Positions 1-10,344 of a DNA stretch of 61,605 nucleotides are shown one piece after another. The DNA is from Candidatus Methylomirabilota bacterium. GTDB taxonomy: Bacteria > Methylomirabilota > Methylomirabilia > Rokubacteriales > CSP1-6. Position 1 is the first letter of the stretch, and each line of letters opens with the position of its first letter. The notes below the pieces were generated by a model. That model saw only the letters and a program-made list of their open reading frames with translations, did not search any database and had not been told where the DNA came from. The translations under genes and the position numbers were made by a program. The stretch spans positions 1 to 61,605 of the forward strand of contig DATFYA010000083.1 of assembly GCA_035315345.1 (NCBI GenBank). Reading direction: 5' to 3'.

Positions 1-714
1 GACCGCCACGACGTACCGCTCCTCATCAGGCAGGGCGCGACGCTCGAGCACTACACCAAGCTCCTGTGGGACACCGAGTTCCTGACCTGGACCAAGAACA
101 GCCTGATGGTCACCATCATCGCCACCGGCATCTCCGTCCTCATCGGGACGGTGGCGGCCTACGCGCTGGCCCGGCTGCGCTTCCTCGGGGTGAGCGCCTT
201 CGGCACCGGCATCTTCGTGACCTACCTGGTGCCCACCTCGCTCCTGTTCCTTCCGCTCGCCCAGATCGTGAACTGGGTCGGGCTCGCCGACTCCAAGTGG
301 GCCCTCGTCATGACGTACCCCACCTTCCTGGTGCCGTTCTGCACCTGGCTGCTCATGGGCTACTTCCGCACCGTGCCCAAGGAGGTGGAGGAGTGCGCGA
401 TGGTGGACGGGGCCACGCGGCTGCAGGCGCTGCTGCGAATCGTGATGCCCATCGCGATCCCCGGCCTGGTGTGCGCGATCCTCTTCGCCTTCACGCTGTC
501 CTGGAACGAGTTCATCTACGCGCTGACCTTCACCTCCTCCTCGGAGGAGATCACGGCCAGCGTGGGGGTGACGACCGAGCTGATCCGGGGCGACATCTAC
601 TTCTGGGGCTCCCTGATGGCCGGGGCGGTGCTGGGCTCGGTGCCGATCGTCATCCTCTACGTCTTCTTCCTCGACTACTACGTCTCCGGCCTGACCGCGG
701 GCGCCATCAAGTAG
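1..714 (+). CDS. ABC transporter permease, MalG/carbohydrate type (5' end missing)
   Basis: The frame is open from base 1 to a TAG stop, so the start lies outside the window; 237 residues are visible. The protein is an inner-membrane permease of a binding-protein-dependent importer, most like the MalG (second permease) branch used for sugars. Several hydrophobic spans are visible, and the cytoplasmic coupling (EAA) loop reads EECAMVDGATRLQALLRIV, which contacts the ATPase subunit. The C-terminus (FLDYYVSGLTAGAIK) is typical of MalG-like proteins, which end in GAxK. The substrate cannot be told. The partner permease, binding protein and ATPase must lie upstream of the window. The family is clear; the sugar specificity is inference. 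Confidence 0.88.
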   Translation, partial: DRHDVPLLIRQGATLEHYTKLLWDTEFLTWTKNSLMVTIIATGISVLIGTVAAYALARLRFLGVSAFGTGIFVTYLVPTSLLFLPLAQIVNWVGLADSKWALVMTYPTFLVPFCTWLLMGYFRTVPKEVEECAMVDGATRLQALLRIVMPIAIPGLVCAILFAFTLSWNEFIYALTFTSSSEEITASVGVTTELIRGDIYFWGSLMAGAVLGSVPIVILYVFFLDYYVSGLTAGAIK

Positions 715-758
715 GCCCCCGCGCGGAACGCGCCCGCCCCCCGCGGCATCCAAAGGGC

Positions 759-1361
759 GTGGAACCCATCGAGCCCGGCCCGGCCCGCTCCGACCGACCC
801 GCGGTCCAGACCGCCGCGCCGTACCCGCGCGATCTGGACCGGACCGTGGTGCTGCGCGACGCGGCCGCGGTTCGGATCCGGCCCATTCGTCCCGACGACG
901 AGCCGAAGCTCGCCCTCCTCTACGACCGGCTGAGCCGGCACAGCGCCTACCAGCGCTTCTTCACCGTCATGCAGCGCCTGCCCACCGACTGGTATCACTT
1001 CTTCGCCAACGTGGACTACGTGCGTCGCCTCGCCCTGGTGGCCGAGCATGAGACGGTGTCGGGGTATCAGATCATCGGGGTGGGCCGCTACGAGCGCGGT
1101 GACGAGCCGGACCTCGCCGAGGTGGCCTTCGTGGTCGAGGACGGCTGGCAGGGGCGGGGCCTCGGGACGATCTTGCTGGACTCGGTCTTGAGCGCGGCGG
1201 CCGCCCGCGGGATCGGGCGCTTCCGGGCCTACGTGCTCACCGAGAACCATCGGATGCTGCGGCTGCTGTCGACGCGCACGCGGATCGAGGAGCGCCAGAC
1301 CGAGGAGGGGATCACCCGGCTGAGCTTCCGACGGCGCGACGCTGACGCCACAGCTCGATGA
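759..1361 (+). CDS. GNAT family N-acetyltransferase
   Basis: A 200-residue GCN5-related acetyltransferase. The N-terminal 30 residues look like a linker, followed by the GNAT start VRIRPIRPDDEPKLALLY. The acetyl-CoA motif A is EDGWQGRGLGTILLDSVL, with the expected Q/R-x-x-G-x-G. This protein resembles the GNAT domain fused to large acyl-CoA synthetase-like Pat proteins, here standing alone. I chose GTG 759 because it lies 44 bases past the permease stop and in frame with the conserved part; a later start is possible. The last 50 bases overlap the end of the convergent dedA-like gene. The acetylated substrate is unknown. Confidence 0.82.
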   Translation: MEPIEPGPARSDRPAVQTAAPYPRDLDRTVVLRDAAAVRIRPIRPDDEPKLALLYDRLSRHSAYQRFFTVMQRLPTDWYHFFANVDYVRRLALVAEHETVSGYQIIGVGRYERGDEPDLAEVAFVVEDGWQGRGLGTILLDSVLSAAAARGIGRFRAYVLTENHRMLRLLSTRTRIEERQTEEGITRLSFRRRDADATAR

Positions 1362-1965
1362 CCGCGGGCAGGATGGACAGCCCGATGATCGCGAAGACCA
1401 CCAGGGAGAAGTTGCGGCGTACCACCGGAATGTTGCCGAAGAGGTAGCCGCCCACCACCAGGCTCACGATCCAGAGCAGCGCCCCCGCCACGTTGTAGAA
1501 GAGAAACCGCGGATAGCTCATCCGCCCGATCCCGGCCACGAACGGCGCGAAGGTCCGCACGATCGGGACGAACCGCGCGATCACGATGGTCTTGGCCCCG
1601 TAGCGCTCGTAGAACTCGTGGGTGCGCTCGAGATGCTTGCGGTTGAGGAAGCGCACGCCCTCCCGCCGGAACACCCGCGGCCCGAGGCGCGCGCCGATCG
1701 CGTAGTTGACGCTGTCGCCCAGGATCGCGGCCACCGCCAGCAGCAGCATCGCGAGCCAGAGGTCCAGCGCCCCGATGGCCGCGAAGGTGCCGACCGCGAA
1801 GAGCAGCGAGTCGCCGGGCAGGAATGGGGTCACCACCAGCCCGGTCTCGCAGAAGACGATCAGGAACAGGATCAGGTAGGTCCAGACCCCGTAGTGCTGG
1901 ATGACCTCGCTGAGGTGCCGGTCCAGGTGCAGCAGCACGTCGACGAGCGACCAGACCAGGTCCAT
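1312..1965 (-). CDS. DedA/SNARE-associated family membrane protein
   Basis: A 217-residue integral membrane protein of the DedA (VTT/SNARE-assoc) family, implicated in lipid-carrier or phospholipid flipping and envelope homeostasis. The conserved stretch FCETGLVVTPFLPGDSLLF (residues about 38-56) carries the family E...P-F-x-P-G-D/E pattern, and the amphipathic re-entrant region is followed by VIARFVPIVRTFAPFVAG, with the conserved R-F-x-P-x-x-R. A hydrophobic C-terminal span is clear. Length is normal for the family. A TACAAT box (bases 1975-1980, minus strand) sits only 9 bases before the ATG, so the mRNA may be nearly leaderless. The tail runs 50 bases into the convergent GNAT gene. Confidence 0.9.
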   Translation of the reverse strand: MDLVWSLVDVLLHLDRHLSEVIQHYGVWTYLILFLIVFCETGLVVTPFLPGDSLLFAVGTFAAIGALDLWLAMLLLAVAAILGDSVNYAIGARLGPRVFRREGVRFLNRKHLERTHEFYERYGAKTIVIARFVPIVRTFAPFVAGIGRMSYPRFLFYNVAGALLWIVSLVVGGYLFGNIPVVRRNFSLVVFAIIGLSILPAVIELWRQRRAVGSSAG

Positions 1966-2022
1966 GGCCGCAACATTGTACCGTCCCGCCGGCCGGGCGG
2001 CCGAATTCGCGGGAACGCGCGC

Positions 2023-3979
<1,957 letters not shown>

Positions 3980-3983
<4 letters not shown>

Positions 3984-4864
3984 AGCTGGCGGAGCTGCGG
4001 ATCGAGCTTCACGCGGAGCCAGTCGCCGAGCAGGTTGGCGGACAGGACCATGAGCATGATGCAGCAGCCGGGCAGGACGGTGAGCCACCAGTAGCCGGCC
4101 ATGAGGCCCTTCTTGCCGTCGGCGAGCATGAGCCCCCACGCCGGCTTCGGAGGCGGCACCCCGACCCCCAGGAAGGAGAGGGCGGCCTCGGTCACCACCA
4201 CCACCCCGAGCATGAGGGTGCCGAGGACGATGGCGGAGTTGAGCACGTTGGGCAGGATGTGCCGCTTCATGATCGTGCGCTTGGAGCACCCGGCCACGAT
4301 GGCGAGCCGCACGAAGTCGCGCTCCTTGAGCGAGAGCACCTCGCCGCGGATGACCCGCGCGTAGCGCGTCCAGTAGACCAGGCCCAGGATGATCACGATG
4401 TTCATCTCGCTCGGCCCCACCACCGCGGCCAGGAAGATCGCGAAGGTGAGCGCGGGCAGGGCCAGCCAGCTGTCGGTCAGCCGCATGATGACCTGGTCCA
4501 CCCAGCCGCCGAGATAGCCGGACAGGATGCCGAGCCCGGTGCCGAGCACGCCGGCCACGATCACCGCGGTGAAGCCCACCACGATCGAGACGCGCGCCCC
4601 GAAGATGAGGCGGGAGAGCACGTCGCGCCCCAGGTGGTCGCTGCCCAGGAGGAACTTCTCGCTGCCCCCCTGCTGCCACACCGGCGGGCGGAAGCGCTCC
4701 CCGAGGGCGCCGACCTCGGGATCGTGCGGGGCGAGCACGTTGGCGAAGATGGCCACGAAGAGCAGCCCGCCCAGGATCGAGCACGCGATGATGGGGAAGC
4801 CCTCGGTGCGGAAGGCGGCGAAGCGCCAGGCGACGGTGAGCGCGGCCGACCGGCTGCCGTTCAT
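3980..4864 (-). CDS. Peptide ABC transporter permease (OppC/DppC type)
   Basis: A 294-residue inner-membrane permease. It shows the OppC-type N-terminal span (residues about 20-45), then the periplasmic stretch with KFLLGSDHLGRDVLSRLIFG, which is diagnostic of DppC/OppC (T/S-D-x-x-G-R-D-x-x-S-R). The EAA loop follows (RGEVLSLKERDFVRLAIVAG), then further spans. Start ATG 4864 overlaps the stop of the OppB-type permease (ATGA); the stop overlaps the GTG of the ATPase gene. It forms the transmembrane heterodimer with the protein at 4861-5781. Confidence 0.93.
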
Positions 4865-5781
4865 CGCGCGAGCCGGATCCGCGGATCGATCACCGCGTAG
4901 AGGATGTCGACGAGGAGGCTCACGATCACGACCATCGCTCCATTCAGGATCACGGTCGCCTGCACGACCGGGAAGTCCCGGAACGCGATGCCCTCGTAGA
5001 GGAGACGGCCGATACCCGGCCAGGCGAACACCGTCTCCACCACCACCGCGACGTTGACCATGATGACCAGGTTGATGCCGGCGAGGGTGAGCACTGGGAT
5101 CAGCGCGTTCTTGAACGCGTGCTTGCTGATCACGAGCGCTTCCGGCAGGCCCTTGAGGCGGGCCAGCTTCACGTATTCCGAGCCCAGGACGTCGAGCATG
5201 GAGGAGCGGGTGAGGCGCATGTGGGCGGCCGCGAAGTACCAGCCGAGCGCGAAGGCGGGCATGAGCAGGTGCAGCGCGGTGCCCGACCCCGAGGAGGGGA
5301 GCCAGCCCAGATAGACCGAGAAGAACAGGATCAGGAGCAGGCCGACCCAGAACGAGGGCAGCGACAGGCCGAGCAGCGCGAAGATCTTGCCCGCGCTGTC
5401 CCACCAGCGGTTCACCCGTACCGCGGCCACGATACCGGTGGGGATGCCGATCACGAGCGAGAAGACCATCGCGGCACCCGCGAGCAGCAGCGAGCTGGGC
5501 AGGCGCGAGAGGTAGAGCTCGAGGACCGGGGTGCGGTAGTAGAACGAGTGGCCCAGATCGCCCCGCACGAGGCTCGCCACGAAATGGCCGTACTGCACCC
5601 AGAGCGACTGGTCGAGCCCGAACTGCTTGCGCATCGCGTCCAGGTCGGCCTGGCTCGCGCCCGGCTCGACCAGGAGCACGGTGGGATCCCCGGTCAGCCG
5701 CACGAGCAGGAAGATGATGAGCGAGAGGATGATGAGCGAGATGAAGGCGTAGCCGACGCGCTTGGCGATGTACTGCTTCAC
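4861..5781 (-). CDS. Peptide ABC transporter permease (OppB/DppB type)
   Basis: A 306-residue inner-membrane permease that begins MKQYIAKRVGYAFISLIIL, a typical DppB start with the first span at residues 9-30. The periplasmic segment carries FGLDQSLWVQYGHFVASLVRGDLG, split here only for description, which matches the family G-L-D-x-P-L...Y-G-D-L-G pattern. The EAA loop is around residues 200-225 (YVKLARLKGLPEALVISKHA), and the end is DPRIRLA. The ATG overlaps the binding-protein stop by 4 bases. Family assignment is firm; specificity is not visible. Confidence 0.93.
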   Translation of the reverse strand: MKQYIAKRVGYAFISLIILSLIIFLLVRLTGDPTVLLVEPGASQADLDAMRKQFGLDQSLWVQYGHFVASLVRGDLGHSFYYRTPVLELYLSRLPSSLLLAGAAMVFSLVIGIPTGIVAAVRVNRWWDSAGKIFALLGLSLPSFWVGLLLILFFSVYLGWLPSSGSGTALHLLMPAFALGWYFAAAHMRLTRSSMLDVLGSEYVKLARLKGLPEALVISKHAFKNALIPVLTLAGINLVIMVNVAVVVETVFAWPGIGRLLYEGIAFRDFPVVQATVILNGAMVVIVSLLVDILYAVIDPRIRLAR

Positions 5782-7319
5782 GGCCGCGTGAGCCTCAGGT
5801 CCTCGTAGGGCGCGGAGTAGGCGTGGTTGGCGATGAGCCCGAGGCCGTGCACCTCGAGGCGCGGGCCGACCCCGTTCAGGAACGCGGGCTCGATGACCGG
5901 CCCGAACATCGCCTTCTCGTGGACGAGCTGCTGGATCTTGGTGAGGATCTGCTGGCGCACTCTCGGGTTCATCTCGTTCACCTGCTCGGTGTAGAGGCCG
6001 TCGATGTCGGGATACGCCCCGTAGCTGTACCGGCCGCCGGTCACCGCGTACTGCTCCAGCCGCGTGGGCGCGTTGCCGGGCGCCCCGCTGCCGCTGAAGA
6101 TCACGCCGCGCAGCTTCTTCTCACCATACTCCTTGAAGAACGCCGCGCGCTCCATCGGCCGCAGGCGAAGGCGGATGCCGACCTGCTGCAGATAGTTGGC
6201 CACCGGCTCCCCGATGGCGACGCCGTAGATGGTGTCGCCGGACAGATCGCCGGATTCGAACCCGTTCGGATAGCCCGCCTCGGTCAGGAGCTGCTTCGCC
6301 CGCTTGGGGTCGAAGGGGGAGGGCGGGGGCGCCCAGAAGTAGTCCATGCCCTGCGGGATGAACGAGAAGGACAGCTTGGAGAGCCCCAGGTACACCGCGG
6401 CGTTGATGCCGGCCCGATCGATGGCGAGGTTGGCGGCCTGACGCACGCGTCGGTCGTGCCAGGGCGACTTCGGATCCCACTGATCGGGGAAGACCAGCCA
6501 CGTGGTGAACGTGAAGTACGTCGGCACCAGCTTCAGGCCCTGCCCCCGCTTGACCTCCTCGGCGAGCGGCCCGGTGATCGAGTAGGCCACGTCGACCTCG
6601 CCACGCTTGAGCGCGGCCAGCCGGGTGGACTCGTCGCCGATGGTGCGCAGCACCAGCGTCTTCACGCTGGGTGGCTTGCGCCAGTATTGCTCGAAGGCCT
6701 CCAGGGTCAGCTCGACGCCCGGCTTGAACGAGACGAACTTGTACGGTCCCGCTCCGACCGGCGCCTTCTTGAAGCCCTCGTCGCCGACCCGCTCGACGTA
6801 CTTCTTCGGCACGATCCACGCCGCCCCGGTGGCCGGGGTCGCGTAGAAGGCCATGAAGTCCGGCCAGGCCTGCTTGAGGGTGAAGCGCACGCGCAGGGGG
6901 TCGACCACCTCCACCTTGGCCACCTTGCTCTTGAGCAGCGTGGCGCTGGCCCCGCGGTACCGCTCGAAGGAGAACTTGACGTCCTCGGCGTTCATCACGT
7001 CGCCGTTGTGGAAGCGCACGTTCTTGCGCAGCACGAACTCGTACTCCAGCCCGTCCTTCGACTGAGTCCACGACTCGGCCAGCGACGGGGTCATCGGCTT
7101 GCCCGGCATGGGCTTCACGAGCGCGTCGTGCAGTGCGTAGAGCACCATGAACGGCGTGATGATGCCGGCGGTCTCGGCCGGATCGAACCAGGTCGGGGCC
7201 AGCGAGATGTGCACCGCCCAGGTGGCCTGGCCTTCCGCACCGGCGGCGGGCAAGGCGGTGACACCGGCGAGCAGAGCCGACGCGATGGCGAGGGCGACGA
7301 ACGAGCGGGCGAGTTTCAT
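5778..7319 (-). CDS. Peptide/solute ABC transporter substrate-binding protein (SBP family 5)
   Basis: A 513-residue exported binding protein that captures the ligand in the periplasm and delivers it to the two permeases downstream. A Sec signal peptide is clear (basic MKLAR, hydrophobic core to about residue 24, cleavage near AAGA-EG); there is no lipobox cysteine, so it is soluble. SBP family 5 hallmarks include LAESWTQSKDGLEYEFVLRK and the adjacent VRFHNGDVMNAEDVKFSFER. It is first in the importer operon and probably the most highly expressed member. A strong promoter lies about 170 bases upstream. It resembles dipeptide-binding proteins of environmental bacteria, but ligand identity cannot be read. 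Confidence 0.93.
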   Translation of the reverse strand: MKLARSFVALAIASALLAGVTALPAAGAEGQATWAVHISLAPTWFDPAETAGIITPFMVLYALHDALVKPMPGKPMTPSLAESWTQSKDGLEYEFVLRKNVRFHNGDVMNAEDVKFSFERYRGASATLLKSKVAKVEVVDPLRVRFTLKQAWPDFMAFYATPATGAAWIVPKKYVERVGDEGFKKAPVGAGPYKFVSFKPGVELTLEAFEQYWRKPPSVKTLVLRTIGDESTRLAALKRGEVDVAYSITGPLAEEVKRGQGLKLVPTYFTFTTWLVFPDQWDPKSPWHDRRVRQAANLAIDRAGINAAVYLGLSKLSFSFIPQGMDYFWAPPPSPFDPKRAKQLLTEAGYPNGFESGDLSGDTIYGVAIGEPVANYLQQVGIRLRLRPMERAAFFKEYGEKKLRGVIFSGSGAPGNAPTRLEQYAVTGGRYSYGAYPDIDGLYTEQVNEMNPRVRQQILTKIQQLVHEKAMFGPVIEPAFLNGVGPRLEVHGLGLIANHAYSAPYEDLRLTRP

Positions 7320-7493
7320 GAAGGCCTCGAGGAGTTCGGCGGGCAGAGCGATGAGCGCGCGGCCGAGGGGCCGCCGGAAGGGCCGTCGGGCATCTTCCGC
7401 CGGAGTCGGGTCACCACCGTCTCCTCCTGAGACGAAGGGTCGGAACGCTCGGGAAGCTGGACCAAAGCCTGATTCGGGCTTGCGGGTGCGGTG

Positions 7494-7521
7494 ATTATCT
7501 TCGAAACCGCCGCCTTGTCAA
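7494..7521 (-). promoter_or_regulatory. Sigma-70-type promoter for peptide importer operon
   Basis: Read on the minus strand: TTGACA (7521-7516), a 16-base spacer, then GATAAT (7499-7494). Transcription would start near 7487, giving a leader of about 165 bases before the binding-protein ATG at 7319. Confidence 0.65.
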
Positions 7522-7618
7522 TGGGCCGGTCCGCAGGTCTGACGCTCGTGAGCTCGACCACCGCCCTGGAAGTTTTTACCGGTCGAGCGTGAACGCGTCG
7601 CCGGACCGACATGAGCCC

Positions 7619-7647
7619 TTGAAAAGACCGTAGCCGTTGAGTCTAAT
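7619..7647 (+). promoter_or_regulatory. Sigma-70-type promoter for the stressosome operon
   Basis: TTGAAA (7619-7624), a 17-base spacer, TCTAAT (7642-7647). The predicted start is near 7654, about 47 bases before the rsbR-type ATG at 7701. A ribosome site AGGAG (7689-7693) stands 7 bases before that ATG. Confidence 0.6.
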
Positions 7648-7700
7648 GAGCCTCTACGAGCGACTGGCTCACCAACATCCCTGCGCACAGGAGCGCCCTC

Positions 7701-8558
7701 ATGGTGGATCGGCAGAGCAGGCTCGCCGCGATCGTGCGTCAGCACGAGTCGCCCATCCTGACCGACTGGATCGATCTGCTCGCGAAGAGCGGGGGCCGGA
7801 CGGTCGACCGCGCGGAGGTGGAACACCACGCGCGCGCGTTCGTCCGGCTGCTGGTGGAGGCGATGGAGGTCGATGCCACCGGAAAGACCGACGGCCGCGC
7901 CTGGACGAAGATGCGCGACCTGCTGGCCGATATCTCGGCCTCGCGCGCGCGTCACGGCTCGACCCCGAGCGAGACCGCTTCGTTCGTGTTCTCCTTCAAG
8001 GAACCGCTCTTCGCTCGCCTGCAACAGGAGTACCGGAGTGACGCGGAGAGCCTCGCGCGCGAGCTGTGGACCGCCACGCTGCTGCTCGACCAGCTCGGGC
8101 TGTTCACGACCGAGGCGTTCCGGAAGAGTCGCGAGGACATCATCGTCCGGCAGCAGCGAGAGCTGCTCGAGCTCTCCACCCCCGTGGTCTCATTGTGGGA
8201 AGGGATCCTCGCGGTGCCCCTCATCGGAACCCTCGACAGCGAGCGCACCCAGATCGTGATGGAGAGCCTGCTGCAGCGGATCGTGGACACCGGAGCGTCG
8301 ATCGCCATCGTCGACATCACGGGCGTGCCCACCGTCGACACCCTCGTGGCCCAGCACCTGCTCAAGACGGTCGGGGCCGCCCGGCTCATGGGCGCCGAGT
8401 GCATCATCAGCGGCATCCGACCCCAGATCGCCCAGACGATCGTCCACCTGGGCGTGGACCTCGGCGGAGTCGCCACCAAGGCCACGCTGGCCGACGCGTT
8501 CGTGCTCGCGATGGGCCGCGTCGGCGCCACCGTGACGAGAACCGCCGCGCGTGCTTGA
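7701..8558 (+). CDS. rsbR: RsbR-type stressosome protein (N-terminal sensor + STAS)
   Basis: A 285-residue protein. Residues 1-150 are a helical N-terminal domain of the RsbR co-antagonist type, which in relatives adopts a globin-like fold and senses the signal. Residues about 160-280 are a STAS domain. Its phospho-acceptor neighbourhood is well conserved: AVPLIGTLDS (Thr177) and DITGVPTVDT (Thr207-Thr214), followed by GAECIISGIRPQIAQTI, a near-invariant RsbR stretch. In the Bacillus paradigm RsbR and RsbS build a large cytoplasmic complex that holds the kinase RsbT until stress. It is first in the operon and overlaps the rsbS-type gene by 8 bases. No haem or flavin ligand can be identified from sequence. 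Confidence 0.9.
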   Translation: MVDRQSRLAAIVRQHESPILTDWIDLLAKSGGRTVDRAEVEHHARAFVRLLVEAMEVDATGKTDGRAWTKMRDLLADISASRARHGSTPSETASFVFSFKEPLFARLQQEYRSDAESLARELWTATLLLDQLGLFTTEAFRKSREDIIVRQQRELLELSTPVVSLWEGILAVPLIGTLDSERTQIVMESLLQRIVDTGASIAIVDITGVPTVDTLVAQHLLKTVGAARLMGAECIISGIRPQIAQTIVHLGVDLGGVATKATLADAFVLAMGRVGATVTRTAARA

Positions 8559-8958
8559 CGGCAAGCCCCCCGGCGAGCGCATCCCCATCCTCAAGATGGG
8601 GGAATTCCTGCTCGTCACCATCCAGGTCGAGATGCACGATCGGCTCGTCATGACCTTGCAGGACGAGCTGACCCACCAGATCGTCCTGCACCGCGCGCGG
8701 GGTGTGCTGATCGACATCTCGGCCCTCGAGATCGTCGACTCGTTCATCGGCCGCGCCCTTGGGAACATCGCGAACATGGCCCGCATCCTCGATGCGGAGA
8801 CCGTCGTGGTCGGCATGCGGCCCGCGGTCGCGATCACCCTGATCGAGCTCGGGTTGAGACTGGAGGGAGTCCGCACCGCCCTGAACGCCGAGAAAGGCAT
8901 GGCCCTGATCCGCCGGCGCCTGGGCCAGACCGGGGATCTCGATGGCCCCCGCGCCTGA
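8551..8958 (+). CDS. rsbS: RsbS-type stressosome STAS protein
   Basis: A 135-residue single STAS domain protein. The key stretch GVLIDISALEIVDSFIGR carries Ser57 and Ser64, the latter equivalent to the serine phosphorylated by RsbT in Bacillus RsbS. VVVGMRPAVAITLIELG is the conserved RsbS C-terminal half. It starts with GTG inside the rsbR gene (8-base overlap) and overlaps the rsbT-type gene by 17 bases, so the three are probably coupled at fixed ratios. RsbS is the structural core that sequesters RsbT until phosphorylated. Identification is firm. Confidence 0.9.
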   Translation: MLDGKPPGERIPILKMGEFLLVTIQVEMHDRLVMTLQDELTHQIVLHRARGVLIDISALEIVDSFIGRALGNIANMARILDAETVVVGMRPAVAITLIELGLRLEGVRTALNAEKGMALIRRRLGQTGDLDGPRA

Positions 8959-9346
8959 CGAGACGATCGGAATCCACTCCGACGAGGACGTCGTCCGCGT
9001 CCGCCAGGTCACCCGCCAGTGGTCGGTCGCGCTCGGCTTCAGCCTGGTCGACCAGACCAAGATCGTGACCGCGGCCAGCGAGCTGGCCCGGAACACGCTC
9101 ATCCACGGCGGGGGCGGCACGGCGCGGCTGGATGAGCTCACGGACGGCTCACGCCGGGGACTGCGTCTCACGTTCGAGGACAAGGGGCCGGGTATCGCTG
9201 ACGTGTCGCAGGCGCTGCGCGACGGCTACACCAGCGGCTCCGGCCTGGGGCTCGGTCTCGGCGGAGCGCGCCGGCTGAGCAGCACCTTTGACATCAGGTC
9301 GGCGCCGGGACGGGGCACCTGGGTGTGCATCACGAGGTGGAAGTGA
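8942..9346 (+). CDS. rsbT: RsbT-type serine/threonine protein kinase (switch kinase)
   Basis: A 134-residue GHKL (HATPase_c) kinase. The N-box is SELARNTLIHGGGG (residues about 46-59), the G1 box is EDKGPGI, and the ATP lid is SGSGLGLGLGGARRL. All are intact, so kinase activity is likely. In the known system RsbT phosphorylates RsbR and RsbS, leaves the complex and then activates a target, classically the PP2C phosphatase RsbU. No RsbU with an RsbT-binding domain is in this window. The next genes instead carry their own RsbT-like domains, so the output route differs. It overlaps the next gene as GTGA if that gene starts at 9343. Confidence 0.9.
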   Translation: MAPAPDETIGIHSDEDVVRVRQVTRQWSVALGFSLVDQTKIVTAASELARNTLIHGGGGTARLDELTDGSRRGLRLTFEDKGPGIADVSQALRDGYTSGSGLGLGLGGARRLSSTFDIRSAPGRGTWVCITRWK

Positions 9347-10344
9347 TCGTCACGAATCCGCTGCCGTTCGTGGTCGACGAGCCCAGCCAGATCGGTGAGG
9401 CTCGGCGGCGAATTCTCGATCTGGCCGTCTCGACCGGTCTCGACGCAGAGCTGCAGGGCCGGCTGGCCCTCGTGGTCAACGAGCTCGCCAGCAATCTCGT
9501 CAAGCACGGGGGCGGCGGTCAGCTCCTGGTCCGAGCGGTCGAGGGGGCGGTCGAGGTCCTGGCCCTCGATCGCGGAGACGGCATGGCGAACGTCGCGGAG
9601 TGCTTCCGCGACGGCTATTCCACCATGGGCAGTCCGGGCACCGGACTGGGCGCAGTGCAGCGGCTGGCCTCGCTGGTGGACGTGTACACGATGCGCCCGG
9701 GCGGCACGGCCATCGTGGCCCGCGTGTCACCGTTCGCCCGCCACGGCGCTCGCCCGGTGACGCTCGAGGTGGGCACGGTGACGGTGCCCAAGGCGGGCGA
9801 AAAGGTCTGCGGCGACGGCTTCGCGGTAGCCGACGACCCGGAGTGTCCTTCGCTCATGGTCGTCGACGGACTCGGCCACGGTCTCGGCGCCGCCGACGCC
9901 TCCCGTCTGGCCGTGCGCGTCTTCGAAGCCGCGCCGGGCCTGCCCCCGAGCGCCCAGATCGCGGCGATCCACGACGCGCTCCGGGGTAGTCGGGGCGCCG
10001 CGGTTTCAGTGGCGCGCATCGACCGGAGCCGCGGGGTGGCGACCTACTCGGGACTCGGCAACGTGGCGGGGACGATCGTGGCCGACGGTACGAGCCGCCA
10101 CATGGTCTCGGCCAACGGCACCGCGGGACACGACGCTGGACGTATCCACGAGTTCACCTACCCGTGGTCCGAGGACGCCGTGCTCGTGATGCACTCCGAC
10201 GGGCTGAGCAGCCGCTGGCAGATCGAGCGCTATCCGGGCCTGCCCAGCCGCCATCCCACCCTGGTCGCGGGAGTGCTCTACCGCGACTGGTGCCGCGGAC
10301 GCGACGACGTCACCGTCGTGGCGGCCCGGCTGCGCGCCCCGTGA
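9343..10344 (+). CDS. RsbW/RsbT-type ATPase domain fused to SpoIIE-type PP2C phosphatase (RsbX-like)
   Basis: About 333 residues in two parts. Residues 1-135 are a GHKL ATPase domain: N-box ELASNLVKHGGGG, G1 DRGDGM, lid GSPGTGLGAVQRL. Residues about 140-333 are a SpoIIE/PP2C serine phosphatase with the metal-binding motifs GDGFAV, VVDGLGHG, MHSDGL and DDVTVV. In stressosome operons RsbX is a bare PP2C that dephosphorylates RsbR/RsbS and resets the complex; here the phosphatase carries a kinase-like domain on the same chain. I favour GTG 9343 (GTGA overlap, GAGG ahead of it) over GTG 9325. The same protein could in principle phosphorylate and dephosphorylate STAS partners, which is inference. 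Confidence 0.85.
   Translation: MIVTNPLPFVVDEPSQIGEARRRILDLAVSTGLDAELQGRLALVVNELASNLVKHGGGGQLLVRAVEGAVEVLALDRGDGMANVAECFRDGYSTMGSPGTGLGAVQRLASLVDVYTMRPGGTAIVARVSPFARHGARPVTLEVGTVTVPKAGEKVCGDGFAVADDPECPSLMVVDGLGHGLGAADASRLAVRVFEAAPGLPPSAQIAAIHDALRGSRGAAVSVARIDRSRGVATYSGLGNVAGTIVADGTSRHMVSANGTAGHDAGRIHEFTYPWSEDAVLVMHSDGLSSRWQIERYPGLPSRHPTLVAGVLYRDWCRGRDDVTVVAARLRAP

Larger units (their letters stand above)
7320..7700. other. Divergent intergenic region between peptide importer operon and stressosome operon
   Basis: About 380 bases without a credible gene. It holds two oppositely directed sigma-70-like promoters (7494-7521 minus, 7619-7647 plus) and an untranslated leader of roughly 165 bases for the importer operon. 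I found no clear riboswitch, but the leader is purine-rich near 7425-7440 and could fold. Small open frames in it lack coding character. Confidence 0.6.

Noticed and set aside
66-758. Upstream extension of the GNAT frame
   Set aside because: This part is an alternate-frame shadow of the permease gene; the GNAT domain begins after 759.
1966-2022. Terminator hairpin between the peptide importer and dedA
   Set aside because: The GC-rich stretch does not form a perfect stem and has no T-run.
7316-7612. 98-residue open frame in the intergenic region
   Set aside because: No ribosome site, no homologous pattern; it covers a promoter and leader.
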